Shown here in pieces: positions 50,827 to 59,564 of a stretch of DNA of 64,000 nucleotides. Below the pieces are notes generated by a model that was not told where the DNA came from, made no database searches, and worked only from the letters and a program-made list of their open reading frames with translations. Position 1 is the first letter of the stretch, and every line of letters begins with the position of its first letter. Origin of the DNA: Paeniglutamicibacter sulfureus (GTDB taxonomy: Bacteria > Actinomycetota > Actinomycetes > Actinomycetales > Micrococcaceae); contig NZ_JAULBL010000002.1 in assembly GCF_030512175.1 (NCBI RefSeq), positions 244,049-308,048 of the forward strand, in the 5' to 3' direction. Position numbers and translations under genes: made by a program.

Positions 50827-51816
50827 ATGCGGGTGATTCATCGGGGGCTGTCGGTGGGTTCCACGGCGGTGGTGTTGATGGCCGGGTTGGCTGGTTGCAG
50901 TCCCAGTACCGCGCCTGGTCCATCGGCGCAGGCGGTGGAGTTGCCGGGGGCGGGCGAAGACATCGACTTCGATGACGTGGTGTACGCCGCGGCCATGGGT
51001 TCGGCGCTGGTTCCGGCCCGCGAAGACGGCCTCTACCTCCTCGATCCGGAAACCGGGCAGGCCGCCGATGTGCCGTTCTCCGGCTCCGTGGACTCCGTGG
51101 ACGCCGGGCAAGGAGGGATCTTCGTGCTGGACCGCAGCGGGCGGCAGATCCAGGTCCTCGATCCCGAAGGCCAAGTAATGTCCTCGGTCTCCACCGCTGC
51201 CGGAGCGGACTACGTGCGCTACGCTGCGGCGACCAAGGAGCTGTGGGTCAGTGAACCCTCTCGGGAAGGCATCGAGATCTTCACTGTGGACGAGGACCTC
51301 GAAACGGCCCCCCGCCAGGTCGGTTTCGTTCCCGTACCCGGCGGAACCGAGGGTCACACCCTGACCTCCGACGGGGCCACGGCCTACACCCACGCCGGGA
51401 ACGAGGTCGCCAAGATCGACGTCAAAGCGCGGACTGTCGCCGCGCGCTGGGCCAGTGGTTGCGAGGCGACCCATGGATTCCCGCGGGTCGATGAGGGCGA
51501 CGGTATCCTGCTGGCTAGTTGCGCGGAAAACGGCAAGGTCACGCTGCTGGATGTGAACGACGGCCACATAATCGATGAGTACGAAGTCGGCGGCGGGGAA
51601 TCCCTGCCGGCGTATTCTCCCGGCCCAGACCACTTCTACGTCCGCAGCGACCCCGGCACCACGATCGCCACCCTGGCGGTCTCACCCCAGGGCCTGGAAC
51701 TCATCCGAGAGGTTCAGGTGCCCAAGGTCGGACACTGCCTGGGTGCTGACGAAGAGGGCCACTACTGGACCTGCGACGCCGGCGCTGGGCAGTTGCTGCT
51801 CTTCGAAGACCGCTGA
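50827..51816 (+). CDS. Secreted beta-propeller lipoprotein of the chromate cluster
   Basis: A 329-residue lipoprotein. The signal ends in the lipobox LAGC (VVLMAGLAGC). The mature part is built of about six repeated blade-like units (DGLYLLDPETGQ, GGIFVLDRSGRQIQVLDPEG, KELWVSEPSREGIEIF, GATAYTHAGNEVAKIDV, GKVTLLDVNDGHII), typical of YVTN/NHL propellers. The ATG at 50827 lies after GGTTGAG. It is the last cargo gene and has its own promoter with a GTAAC palindrome. It may correspond to an accessory gene such as chrK, but that is unproven; a role in extracellular metal or redox sensing is possible. Confidence 0.7.
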   Translation: MRVIHRGLSVGSTAVVLMAGLAGCSPSTAPGPSAQAVELPGAGEDIDFDDVVYAAAMGSALVPAREDGLYLLDPETGQAADVPFSGSVDSVDAGQGGIFVLDRSGRQIQVLDPEGQVMSSVSTAAGADYVRYAAATKELWVSEPSREGIEIFTVDEDLETAPRQVGFVPVPGGTEGHTLTSDGATAYTHAGNEVAKIDVKARTVAARWASGCEATHGFPRVDEGDGILLASCAENGKVTLLDVNDGHIIDEYEVGGGESLPAYSPGPDHFYVRSDPGTTIATLAVSPQGLELIREVQVPKVGHCLGADEEGHYWTCDAGAGQLLLFEDR

Positions 51817-52028
51817 GCTGACCGGAGCACCGTAACAACGTTCCTGCCAACCCAGGTGAACGGCGCGGCCCGGGACCGCGCTTACCCTCGAAACCGCCAG
51901 AACACCCATGTCATCAGTATCACCAGCTGACACGGCCACCACAAAACGCCGATAGAACTCCACCATCTAAAACCAAAATCCCACTCCAACCGGCGCCCGA
52001 TAACGATCATTACCCGACACCACACTGG

Positions 52029-52066
52029 CTTAGCGTCGGATATTTGACTAATTCACAAGCCACCCC
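52029..52066 (-). repeat. Right inverted repeat of the chromate transposon
   Basis: Read on the minus strand it is GGGGTGGCTTGTGAATTAGT to TATCCGACGCTAAG, 38 bp, differing from the left repeat at only three central positions. Confidence 0.92.
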
Positions 52067-52170
52067 TGGAAGAATCGCCCGGAAATTCACGCTAAGGAGT
52101 CAGCGGCCTGTTGAATGGGTTCCATGGCGGTCGATTTTCCTCATAATTCCTTAGAGTGAATTTCCGTACC
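52067..52170. mobile_element. Miniature element made of two Tn3-type ends
   Basis: Two ends of the type seen at 1676-1706 face inward: CGGAAATTCACGCTAAG (inner edge 52096) and, inverted, CTTAGAGTGAATTTCCGTAC (52150-52169), with about 50 bp between them. There is no coding capacity. It resembles a Tn3-derived inverted-repeat miniature element or the remains of an internal deletion. Its outer edge touches the chromate transposon. Confidence 0.5.
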
Positions 52171-52214
52171 GAACCAGTATCAGACACCGATACCCGACGC
52201 TGGCCGGCGGCCCG

Positions 52215-52814
52215 CTATCTGGGTGGTTGATGCGCATCCTGCGCGCCGGAAGGCTCTTGGATTCCCGTCAGGATAACCAGGATGAGGCGGAGCACGGCTT
52301 CCTCGGAGGACATTTCGCGGGCGGCGGCGGTTGCATGCAGGCAGTATCCGGCCAGTTCCACTGGGGTCAGGTCCTTTCGGAGGGCTCCGGCATTTGCTGC
52401 CTCCGTGACCAGGTCCTCGAGGAAGCCGGTGAGGTGTTCCTGCGCCTGGGCGACATGGTTTCCTTGGTGGAGTAGGGCCGCCGGACCCTCGCCGCCGTGC
52501 CGGAAGGTGATCAGTGCGTAGGCTTCGAGTACGGCACGCAGACGCCCGGAGGGGCCAGTGGCGGAATCCCGGACACCGGAGAGATAGGCCAAGTGGTCGT
52601 GGATCTGCCGCTGGTGCCAAGCGGTAAGGATGGCATCGACATCCGGAAAATACTTGTACAGGGTGGCCCGCCCGATGCCGGTTCTCTCGGCAATCTTCGA
52701 CATGGTCACCGACATCAATCCATGGTCGGCCACCACAGCCGCGGCGGCGTCAAGGACCGCCCCGCGCACCGCCTGGCGGTGCGCATCGATTGTCTCGCTC
52801 CATAACTTAGGCAC
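52215..52814 (-). CDS. TetR-family transcriptional regulator
   Basis: A 199-residue regulator. The HTH reads VLDAAAAVVADHGLMSVTMSKIAERTGIGRATLYKYFPDVDAILTAWH, followed by a helical C-terminal domain. It is divergent from two small membrane-protein genes across 119 bp and probably represses them. The ATG at 52814 gives the natural length. The effector is unknown; neighbours suggest a metal or envelope stress response. Confidence 0.87.
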   Translation of the reverse strand: MPKLWSETIDAHRQAVRGAVLDAAAAVVADHGLMSVTMSKIAERTGIGRATLYKYFPDVDAILTAWHQRQIHDHLAYLSGVRDSATGPSGRLRAVLEAYALITFRHGGEGPAALLHQGNHVAQAQEHLTGFLEDLVTEAANAGALRKDLTPVELAGYCLHATAAAREMSSEEAVLRLILVILTGIQEPSGAQDAHQPPR

Positions 52815-52933
52815 ACTCCTAGTATACGGAACGCCGATGTAACAGCGCTTTGTTTGTGGCGTGACAATATGTCTCGTAAAATAAGGGGTGCTGGCACCTT
52901 CGCCGGCTCCCGCGCCCCTTAAGGAAGGCCGTC

Positions 52934-53161
52934 ATGGACAATCCAACCTCCGGTTCCCACCCCTCGGATACCAGCAGCGCTCGGCCGCCACGCGGACCGG
53001 CCACCAAAACGCCCCGCTGGGTCAAGGTGTTTGTGGCCATAGCGCTGGTCCTGGTGGCGTTCTTGGTCATCGGCCTACTGAGCGGCGGAGAACACGGCCC
53101 CGGACGCCACTTCTCCACAGAGGGCGCTCCTTCCGGAATGGCGGAGGCCGATCTGCGGTGA
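52934..53161 (+). CDS. Small single-pass membrane protein
   Basis: A 75-residue protein with a Pro/Ser-rich N-terminus, one hydrophobic helix (WVKVFVAIALVLVAFLVIGLLSG) and a short polar tail. AAGGAAGG at 52920-52927 supports the ATG at 52934. It overlaps the following membrane-protein gene by 4 bp, so the two are probably a functional pair. No family recognised. Confidence 0.7.
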   Translation: MDNPTSGSHPSDTSSARPPRGPATKTPRWVKVFVAIALVLVAFLVIGLLSGGEHGPGRHFSTEGAPSGMAEADLR

Positions 53162-53679
53162 TCATGGCACCAAAGTTGCGCAAGGCAGCATTGACGGCAC
53201 ACATCGGCTGCTCTGTGGGTTGGCTCGGTGCGGTCGCCGGATTCCTTGCCCTGGCAATCGCAGCCGTGACGACCGGGGACCGGCAGGTGGCGCAAGCGGC
53301 CTATATTGCAATGGAGCTGATGGGCTGGTCGAACCTGGTCCCGCTGAGTGTTGCCACGCTGCTGACCGGCCTCATCCAGTCCCTGGGCACCGCCTGGGGC
53401 CTCATCCGGCACTACTGGATCCTCATGAAACTGCTAATCACCGTGCTGGCGACCGCCGTCCTGATGATGTACATGCAGACTTTGCGCCATTTGGCCGACG
53501 CTGCAAGGGGTACCGCGCCAGCGGCAGGAGAAATCCTTCCCAGCTTTTCCCCGGTTCTCCATGCCGGCGCCGCGCTGCTGGTGCTAGTGGTGGCACTCAT
53601 TCTGTCCGTGTTCAAGCCGCGCGGAATCACCGGATGGGGACTGTCCCGCAAGCAGGAGGCGACCGAGTCACCAAGCTGA
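53158..53679 (+). CDS. Four-helix integral membrane protein
   Basis: A 173-residue protein with about four membrane helices (IGCSVGWLGAVAGFLALAIA, LVPLSVATLLTGLIQSLG, HYWILMKLLITVLATAVLMMYM, LHAGAALLVLVVALILSVF). A His near the first helix and another ahead of the third are reminiscent of CopD/DUF2269-like proteins. GGAGG at 53143-53147 favours GTG at 53158 over ATG at 53164. It is coupled to the small protein upstream and convergent with the YibE/F gene. Confidence 0.75.
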   Translation: MIMAPKLRKAALTAHIGCSVGWLGAVAGFLALAIAAVTTGDRQVAQAAYIAMELMGWSNLVPLSVATLLTGLIQSLGTAWGLIRHYWILMKLLITVLATAVLMMYMQTLRHLADAARGTAPAAGEILPSFSPVLHAGAALLVLVVALILSVFKPRGITGWGLSRKQEATESPS

Positions 53680-53742
53680 CCTAACCATTAGCCTTGAGCG
53701 GGACGGGGTCGTGCTGCTGCGCCTTGATGCCGTGCCGACGGA

Positions 53743-54996
53743 TCAGTCGACCTCGGACACGGCCGGCTCCAGGGCGCGTCGGCCCAAGGGTTTGGCGCCG
53801 GATCCGGTGGCCTTGACCACTGCCACCGCGATGGCAGTGGTCACCGGGATGGCCAATACCAGCCCGATGGAACCCACCAGGATCCGGATGACCTCCTCGG
53901 CCATTTGGCCGGTGGTGAGGGTGTCCATCAGGGGTCGGTCGTACAGACTTACCAACACCAGGATCGGCAGTGCCGCGCCGGCGTAGGCAAAGGCAATGGT
54001 GTAGACGGTCGAGGCGATGTGGTCCCGCCCGATACGCATCCCCGAAGTGAAAAGCTGCCGGGCAGTGGAATGCGGTGCGATTTCCGCCAGCTCCCAGACC
54101 GCGGAGGACTGGGTGATGGTCACGTCGTTGAGCACGCCCATGCCGGCGATGAGCAGGCCACACAGCAACAACCCGGAGAGACTGAGTTCGGGCACCACCG
54201 TACTCAGCGTCATGGCCGAATCCTCGGTCGCCCCGGTCAGCGCCGCAGCGTCGGTGGCCCAAACGGCTATGGCCGCGGTGACACCCAACCCGAACAACGT
54301 CCCCAACAGCGCCGTGGAGGTCCGTGCGGAGAATCCGTGGGCAAAATACAGTGCCGCAAACATGACGATGGTGGACGTCGTGAGCCCAACCAGCATGGGG
54401 GATTTGCCCTCCAGAAGCGCCGGGATCATGAATCCGACGATGAAGAACAACCCACCGGCAAGCCCTGCCAAGGCACGCAGCCCGCGCCACCGCGCAACCC
54501 AGCACACCACCACCGCATAGGCGATGCCCAGCAGGGCCAGCGGGGTCGAGCGCACAAAATCAACGAAGACATACGGCGCGGATGTATCGGTGGTGTGCGA
54601 GAGGTCGAGGTACTTGATCTTGTCCCCGGCCTCGAGTGGCCGGGACTGGGTCGTTTCCGGCGGAACTTCCAGGGCGAAGGAGGCGCCACCCGCCTCGGGG
54701 GTGACATAGGAAATCTCGCACAACAGTTCCTGGCCGCCGGCCTCGTCCATCCCCTGGGTGGAGGGACAGGTTTCACTGACGGTCCGGGTGACGGTTCCGG
54801 TGGATAGCTCTACCCCGCTTGCGGTGTCAAAAACGTCGTTTAGCGGGGACTTGGCGATGTCGCCGCTGGGCCAGAGCATGATGGTTGCGATGAACGCCAG
54901 CACCCCCACAGGGGCAAGCAGGATCCAGAGGATGAGGTTGGCGCGTCGGCGCCGGGCCGGGTCAACGAGTACGTCGGCGTGGTGGTGTCCACCCAT
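53743..54996 (-). CDS. YibE/F-family membrane protein
   Basis: A 417-residue polytopic protein of the YibE/F family. An N-terminal helix is followed by an extracytoplasmic domain (residues 50-160), then about seven helices. Family-like segments: AVVVCWVARWRGLRALAGLAGGLFFIVGFMIPALLEGKSP, GLLLCGLLIAGMGVLNDVTITQSSAVWELAEIAP and AYAGAALPILVLVSLYDRP. The start at 54996 (MGGHHHADVL) is chosen because the longer frame to 55104 reaches back over a hairpin terminator. A His-rich start hints at metal, but function is unknown. Confidence 0.82.
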   Translation of the reverse strand: MGGHHHADVLVDPARRRRANLILWILLAPVGVLAFIATIMLWPSGDIAKSPLNDVFDTASGVELSTGTVTRTVSETCPSTQGMDEAGGQELLCEISYVTPEAGGASFALEVPPETTQSRPLEAGDKIKYLDLSHTTDTSAPYVFVDFVRSTPLALLGIAYAVVVCWVARWRGLRALAGLAGGLFFIVGFMIPALLEGKSPMLVGLTTSTIVMFAALYFAHGFSARTSTALLGTLFGLGVTAAIAVWATDAAALTGATEDSAMTLSTVVPELSLSGLLLCGLLIAGMGVLNDVTITQSSAVWELAEIAPHSTARQLFTSGMRIGRDHIASTVYTIAFAYAGAALPILVLVSLYDRPLMDTLTTGQMAEEVIRILVGSIGLVLAIPVTTAIAVAVVKATGSGAKPLGRRALEPAVSEVD

Positions 54997-55088
54997 GATA
55001 GGTTCAGCTCCAGACTGATTGAATGAGCACGGTATGGCGAGATGCGGGAAAATGTCGGGCCATAGCGAACAGGGAAGAAAATGTGGTC

Positions 55089-55122
55089 GCTGGTGGATCC
55101 GCATTTCTGCGGATCCACCAGC
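55089..55122 (-). terminator. Hairpin terminator after the acetyltransferase gene
   Basis: A 15-bp perfect stem (55089-55103 / 55108-55122, arm GCTGGTGGATCCGCA) with a 4-nt loop, 20 bp after the acetyltransferase stop on the minus strand. ATTTTCTT follows in that direction. Confidence 0.75.
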
Positions 55123-55142
55123 ACAAAAAGGGTCAGGACTCG

Positions 55143-55952
55143 CTACAGGGTGGAGAGCAGGTCATTCGTGTCCTTGAATTCGGATTCCTGGGAAGAGGCG
55201 ATGCTCTTGGTTAGGTGCCGTTGGACATCGGACTGCAGGCACGCCACCTTGACGCCCGCCTCCGCCTCCTTCAGGGAATGGCGATAGGTTTGAATCTCTG
55301 TGCCGTCCTTTGAATACCGCTCCTCGGCGCGGACCCAGCCGATCTTTTCGTAGAAGACTCCCGCCCCAGCAGCCCCGGCCGTGGTTACCAGTTCTGCCCG
55401 GAACGAACCTTCTCGTTTGGCCTGCGCGAGGAATTCATCCACCAGAAGACTTCCTACACCCCCGCCCCGCACCGTTGGCAGCACCACGAGCGAGGTAATG
55501 ACCGCCGTTGCCGGCTCGGACTTGGTGGTAGTGGCACTTGGGCTGGACGGTCGTCCCGCTATGCGACGCAAATACGGGCGGGCCCGGGTGCGCAGGAATT
55601 GAAGAAGCACCCGCGGCCGGATGGAAAGAGCTGCAGTTCCCGAGAGCAGGAGACTCCACTTGTGGTTGTTGAGAACATCCGCGACGTGACGGACTTGGTG
55701 GGTTGAACCAATCAGGAAACCAACTTGTTGCTGCGCGACATCGTTCGTTACAGCGACAAGGGCAACCCCCTGTTGTTGGGTGAGAAAGGTTCTCATCCAC
55801 AGCGTGACGAAGCGTTGTCCCAGCCGAGGGAACAGCCCGTCAGGCAAATACCGGATCATGTCAGAAGCCATTAATCGCAGGTCTTGATCCGTGGCACCCC
55901 TGACCATCACCATGGATCGCGCGCTGGGGAACATCGGGAAAATCTGGTTCAT
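55143..55952 (-). CDS. GNAT-family acetyltransferase
   Basis: A 269-residue protein. A GNAT core lies in the second half: TAVITSLVVLPTVRGGGVGSLLVDEFLAQAKREG has the acetyl-CoA-binding R/Q-x-x-G-x-G/A-type loop, then AELVTTAGAAGAGVFYEKIGWVRAEE. The N-terminal 90 residues (LMASDMIRYLPDGLFPRLGQRFVTLWMRTFL) match the opening of GNATs found in sugar or polysaccharide loci. The start overlaps the upstream lipoprotein stop by 4 bp (ATGA). The acceptor is unknown. Confidence 0.82.
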   Translation of the reverse strand: MNQIFPMFPSARSMVMVRGATDQDLRLMASDMIRYLPDGLFPRLGQRFVTLWMRTFLTQQQGVALVAVTNDVAQQQVGFLIGSTHQVRHVADVLNNHKWSLLLSGTAALSIRPRVLLQFLRTRARPYLRRIAGRPSSPSATTTKSEPATAVITSLVVLPTVRGGGVGSLLVDEFLAQAKREGSFRAELVTTAGAAGAGVFYEKIGWVRAEERYSKDGTEIQTYRHSLKEAEAGVKVACLQSDVQRHLTKSIASSQESEFKDTNDLLSTL

Positions 55953-56821
55953 CGGGTTTCCTCGGTAAGAGTGATGCCGTCGTATGCGAACTTGACCAGG
56001 CCACGTTCCATGGCCATCCAGATGGAAAGGCGCCCATCTGCTTCACTGGTGGCCCCAATGGCCGACGTTTGGTCTACCTCGGCGTCGGTTCTTTGCCAGG
56101 AAAGACCGGCATCGTCGCTGAGATACACGCTTCCTTCCGGTGAGATACCAACGGCGGTCATCTGATCCGCAAATGCGGCGGTGAGGAGTTGCGGTCCACC
56201 AGCCGGAGCCGACCAGGTTCGCCCGCCATCGATGGATCGCCACACTCCTTCCTCGGTGGTGGCCAGAACCACCGTGTTGTCGGGGCTTCCCGCCAACGCA
56301 TATGGGGAAGGTGACATCGGTCCGATGTCCGACCATTCCTTGCCGTCCACCGTCGACCGAAGAATTCCGTCGAATCCGACCAGCTGGTCACTCGTGGCCG
56401 TCATGGCATGGAAATCGGATTCACCCTGTCGCGAGAGGGGTGTCCACGATTCCCCGCCATCGGTCGATTTCAACAGACCCAAGGGGTTGGGCAATTCCAC
56501 GCCCGGCCCTGGATGTCCTGAAGCATAGAAGGTTCCGTTTGATGAGATGGTGAATCCCATCAGGTCGATAGGTGGGCCGATTGGTCTTGGAACGGTCTCG
56601 GTGGCGTCGAAGAGGCCGTTATGGGTAGCGAGCAGGACTCGTTGGGTTGATTCTTCGACGGTGATGGCATGGATATGGCCATACGGATTGGCCGGTGGTT
56701 GTTCGTCTGCCTTCGACTTCTGGGTCTGGCCGCACGCGGCAAGCCCCAAGGTGGCGAGTAAGGCAATGGACATCGCAGTCCACTTTCGGGAGCGAGAAAA
56801 TATGGTCAGGGTGGAAGACAT
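55949..56821 (-). CDS. BNR-repeat (sialidase-fold) lipoprotein
   Basis: A 290-residue exported lipoprotein with lipobox LAAC after a signal peptide (SIALLATLGLAAC). Repeated Asp-box-like units occur: STDGGESWTPL, SIDGGRTWSAP, DDAGLSWQRT. This is a beta-propeller of the exo-sialidase/F510_1955-like type. HIHAITVEESTQRVLLATHNGLFDA is typical of that group, often found near copper or metal genes. No clear catalytic residues for a true sialidase were identified, so a binding or sensing role is possible. GGAG eight bases before the ATG supports the start. Confidence 0.78.
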   Translation of the reverse strand: MSSTLTIFSRSRKWTAMSIALLATLGLAACGQTQKSKADEQPPANPYGHIHAITVEESTQRVLLATHNGLFDATETVPRPIGPPIDLMGFTISSNGTFYASGHPGPGVELPNPLGLLKSTDGGESWTPLSRQGESDFHAMTATSDQLVGFDGILRSTVDGKEWSDIGPMSPSPYALAGSPDNTVVLATTEEGVWRSIDGGRTWSAPAGGPQLLTAAFADQMTAVGISPEGSVYLSDDAGLSWQRTDAEVDQTSAIGATSEADGRLSIWMAMERGLVKFAYDGITLTEETR

Positions 56822-57313
56822 GGTTCTCCAGGGATAACAGCGCAGGAACGGGCCTGCTGGATTGGGCTTCGGAGGTGCCGCAGCTCACTCAAAGTTCGTG
56901 GATGATGGCAGCGTGCCGTGGACGGAACATGTCAGTCGGCAGGCAGATCCTATTGGCTGACCAGAAGTAGTTCTTCTATGGCCGATAGCTCTGCCTCGTG
57001 GCGGGGGATCCCCAGCTGAGCGATGTTCGCTTAGCCATGGTGATGCCAGGCCACAGAAAAGGGGTTTGCCGAGTCCAAGCGGTCGAGGTGCTCGATGCTG
57101 GGCACGGCAAGGAATGATGCCGTGAGGGTGGCTGCCGACTGACAGCGTGGTACGCCCGATTCGACAACGCGGCAAAAAAGGGTAGCGGGGACCGTGAAAA
57201 ACGGCGATCCATGGATCGAATCCATTGCGGACAGGAGTCGTGCTCTTGATTCCGCTGCGCTGTCGAAAAAGGGTACGACAAAAGATGGCTGGCCTCGAGG
57301 CCTTACCACTGCT
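56822..57313. other. Gap without a recognised gene
   Basis: About 490 bp. A minus-strand open frame at 57031-57309 has a fairly protein-like composition (PFFDSAAESRARLLSAMDSI) but no domain or binding site that I can support. No strong hairpin was seen. Confidence 0.35.
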
Positions 57314-57763
57314 TTACGTGCGACTGATCGATAGCTGAATTAGCGAAGGCGTTGTGTGTGCATGAACCCGGGGGATCCAGAAAACGGGCGGGGCAGGCAA
57401 TCCCCAACCCGGTACGGATCGGACTGCCCTCGAAACACGATGGAAAAAAAGTCCGCCGATGGAGAGGGCAAGAACACATATGCCGATCAAGGCTGACTCC
57501 ACACCACCAACGGAATCCCCCCCAAACGAAGCAGGGGTATCGTCGGCCGGGGCGTGCTGAGTCAGGACTGAGAATAGGTTCGAGGCATGAGCGGAATCCA
57601 GGATTAATTCCTGAGCGATAACGCCGGCCGGGGGATTATGAGTCGCCTGCGAAACATGGTGATCCACACCAACAACGTGCATCCCGAGTAGGCCAAGGAA
57701 CAGTGCGATCAGAACACAAGTAGGACGAAACATCAACGGCAAGAATGCTCGGTTTTTTATCAT
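57314..57763 (-). CDS. Small secreted/membrane protein (DUF6153-like)
   Basis: A 149-residue protein. An N-terminal hydrophobic segment (PTCVLIALFLGLLGMHVVGV) is followed by a His-containing exported loop (DHHVSQATHNPP), then a second helix (LIGICVLALSIGGLFFH) and a basic tail. This arrangement resembles actinobacterial DUF6153 proteins of metal-response loci. GGAAGG precedes the ATG at 57763, while the frame extends to 57907 without support. Function unknown. Confidence 0.68.
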   Translation of the reverse strand: MIKNRAFLPLMFRPTCVLIALFLGLLGMHVVGVDHHVSQATHNPPAGVIAQELILDSAHASNLFSVLTQHAPADDTPASFGGDSVGGVESALIGICVLALSIGGLFFHRVSRAVRSVPGWGLPAPPVFWIPRVHAHTTPSLIQLSISRT

Positions 57764-58479
57764 GGCGGGCTTCCTTCCCTGAAAAGCGTTTCGGACCAGC
57801 TCATATGCAACATTCTGGCAAACCGTTCGGACCGTGCCACTGGGTCGCATGCCCTCGGTGCCGATATTTGCCCGAGTAACCCCGGCCGGTGTTGCAGCCG
57901 GAAACATCGCAACACCGACAAGACCGTAAATAGTGAGTCAGTCCGACACCGATGCCCTGAGTCCCGTTGGCCAGGCTCTGTTCGGTTCGGTTCGGTTCGA
58001 TCCATTTTACGATAGCTTGTGTGCGAAACGGCAATCGCGGGGAGCACCGGGGGGAAGAACGCTGCCCTCGTAAATCTCACCACCTTATGACGTGTAGATC
58101 GCTTCCGGCGGTAGGGCACCTCAACGGATGGGCACCTTGTCGCCCTTCGGATTTCGAAGGCTTCAAAGTACGGTTCTCTTCAGGTTTATGCAGCCGGATA
58201 TTAAGCGTCGGTCCGCGCCCTAACCTGGGGTGGATCTGGCTGGACCAGGGCAACGCCGAGGTCAGCAACCCATTGGGCGAGAATGGACGTGCTTGGGGAA
58301 CTGGCGGGAATGCCGTCGCCTGGACCGAGGATGACCGGGGTGAATGGTGAACGGCTTCGTTTGGTTCTCGCATTCCGGTAAGGAAAGGGGTGGCCGCGTG
58401 GGAGTGGCAAAGGTACGGTTGTTGAGGAGGGGCGGCGGTCCGCCGGTTTTCCTTGCGTCCATGGAGTAGGAGCAGAATG
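57764..58479. other. Promoter region with a GTTCG tandem repeat
   Basis: About 700 bp between divergent genes with no supported gene. GTTCG is repeated four times at 57980-57999. The rest presumably carries promoters for the DUF6153-like and copper-binding protein genes. Confidence 0.45.
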
Positions 58480-58902
58480 ATGAGTCATATCACTTCAATG
58501 CTGGAGACCTATCCGAAAGATCTCGGTGGCATTGACCGTCAAAAACTTGCCGAATGCATCGCCGCCTGTTTTGAATGCGCGCAGACCTGTACCGCCTGTG
58601 CCGATGCCTGTTTGAGTGAAGACATGGTCGCTGAGCTGACCAAGTGCATCCGCACCAATCTGGACTGTGCGGACATCTGCGCCACCACCGGAAACATCCT
58701 TTCCCGGCGGACCGGGTATGACGCCCATATCACCCAAGCCGTATTGGCAGCCTGCGCGGCAGCCTGCAAAGGGTGCGCCGATGAATGTGAACGTCACGCC
58801 GATATGCACGAACATTGCCGCGTCTGTGCCGAGGCGTGCCGCCGCTGCGAAAACGCCTGCAACGAACTTCTTGAATCGCTCGGACGCGGGGCCACCGAGT
58901 AG
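58480..58902 (+). CDS. Cys-rich four-helix-bundle copper-binding protein
   Basis: A 140-residue protein with about 17 cysteines spaced as in the DUF326/Csp copper-storage family (CIAACFECAQTCTACADACL, CIRTNLDCADICATTG, CAAACKGCADECERHADMHEHCRVCAEACRRCENACNELL). The helices are lined inside with Cys to store Cu(I). No signal peptide is present, so it acts in the cytosol (Csp3-like). GGAG at 58469-58472 is seven bases before the ATG at 58480; an ATG at 58477 is equally in frame. It is a good indicator of a copper/metal locus. Confidence 0.92.
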   Translation: MSHITSMLETYPKDLGGIDRQKLAECIAACFECAQTCTACADACLSEDMVAELTKCIRTNLDCADICATTGNILSRRTGYDAHITQAVLAACAAACKGCADECERHADMHEHCRVCAEACRRCENACNELLESLGRGATE

Positions 58903-59045
58903 AACCACCATGGCAGCTCTCCCGGAGGCACGGGTGGAGCATTCCAGGAATCGATGCGGGTGATTTGGGCCTCTATCCGGGCAAGAATCGGGGCAACGAA
59001 AAGCCCGAAGGACGATATCAGAACACGAAGCAGCGCAATCGCGGC

Positions 59046-59470
59046 CTAAGCCACATTGCCGGCCCCGCGGCCGCCGGAGCAAAACTCGGGGTCGGCCCTG
59101 GGCGGCGTGAGGCCGGGGATCTGGTTTCCGGAACCGATCATGTGATCAGCCTGCCGGGTGGCCTTGAGGTTAGCCCGCGTCGGGTGTCGGGCGATGAGCG
59201 TGCAAAGCACTTTCGTTCCGTCCCGGCGCGTAGTCACCATGCGCGCCATGCGCAGCGGCGCCAGGTGCTGGGAGACTCCCGAGGGCGACTTCTCGACAAT
59301 CTTGGCCGGTTCGCCCACCGAGAGCTCCGCACCGTGTTCGAGAGCAAGGGAATCCGGACGCGGGTGGGATCCTAAAACAGGCCCAGGACCTCCCCAGCCA
59401 GCTCAATGAACCCGGGTTCGACCGGAGGGGTGGCCTCAAAGCTGCCCCGTGCATCCGCATATACTGTCAT
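59046..59470 (-). pseudogene. Broken ArsR/SmtB-family regulator
   Basis: The C-terminal part is open: ELSVGEPAKIVEKSPSGVSQHLAPLRMARMVTTRRDGTKV is the winged helix of a CmtR/SmtB-like metal sensor. The N-terminal part lies in another frame (ARGSFEATPPVEPGFIELAGEVLGLF-stop-DPTRVRI) and is cut by a TAG at 59372-59374 and then a frameshift near 59350. Together they would make one normal ArsR protein of about 120 residues. The gene is therefore inactivated by a stop and a frameshift. Confidence 0.78.
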
Positions 59471-59564
59471 AGGTGTCGGTCATAGCTGTCGGTTCCCCCG
59501 GACTCCGACGCGCTTACATACCGCCGGGGACTGCCCTCCACACGCAGACAGGACCTGACGCTTC

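Larger units (their letters stand above)
42115..52066. mobile_element. Tn3-family transposon carrying chromate resistance
   Basis: A 9,952-bp unit bounded by 38-bp inverted repeats that start GGGGTGGCTTGTGAA and end ATATCCGACGCTAAG. It encodes a Tn3-family transposase and serine resolvase next to the left end, then decayed fragments, then chrB (in two genes), chrA, a malate:quinone oxidoreductase and a lipoprotein. The 5-bp flanks (TCGTG left, TGGAA right) do not match, so no target duplication is visible. The right end directly touches another Tn3-type end. Confidence 0.88.

Noticed and set aside
42110..52071. 5-bp target duplication around the chromate transposon
   Set aside because: The flanks are TCGTG and TGGAA, which do not match in either plausible phasing.
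57031..57309. Possible PIN-domain toxin on the minus strand
   Set aside because: Only a short FFDSA-like start is suggestive; the conserved acidic residues and an antitoxin partner are not visible.
57980..57999. CRISPR-like or origin iteron array
   Set aside because: It is only a four-copy pentanucleotide run without spacers or longer iterons.
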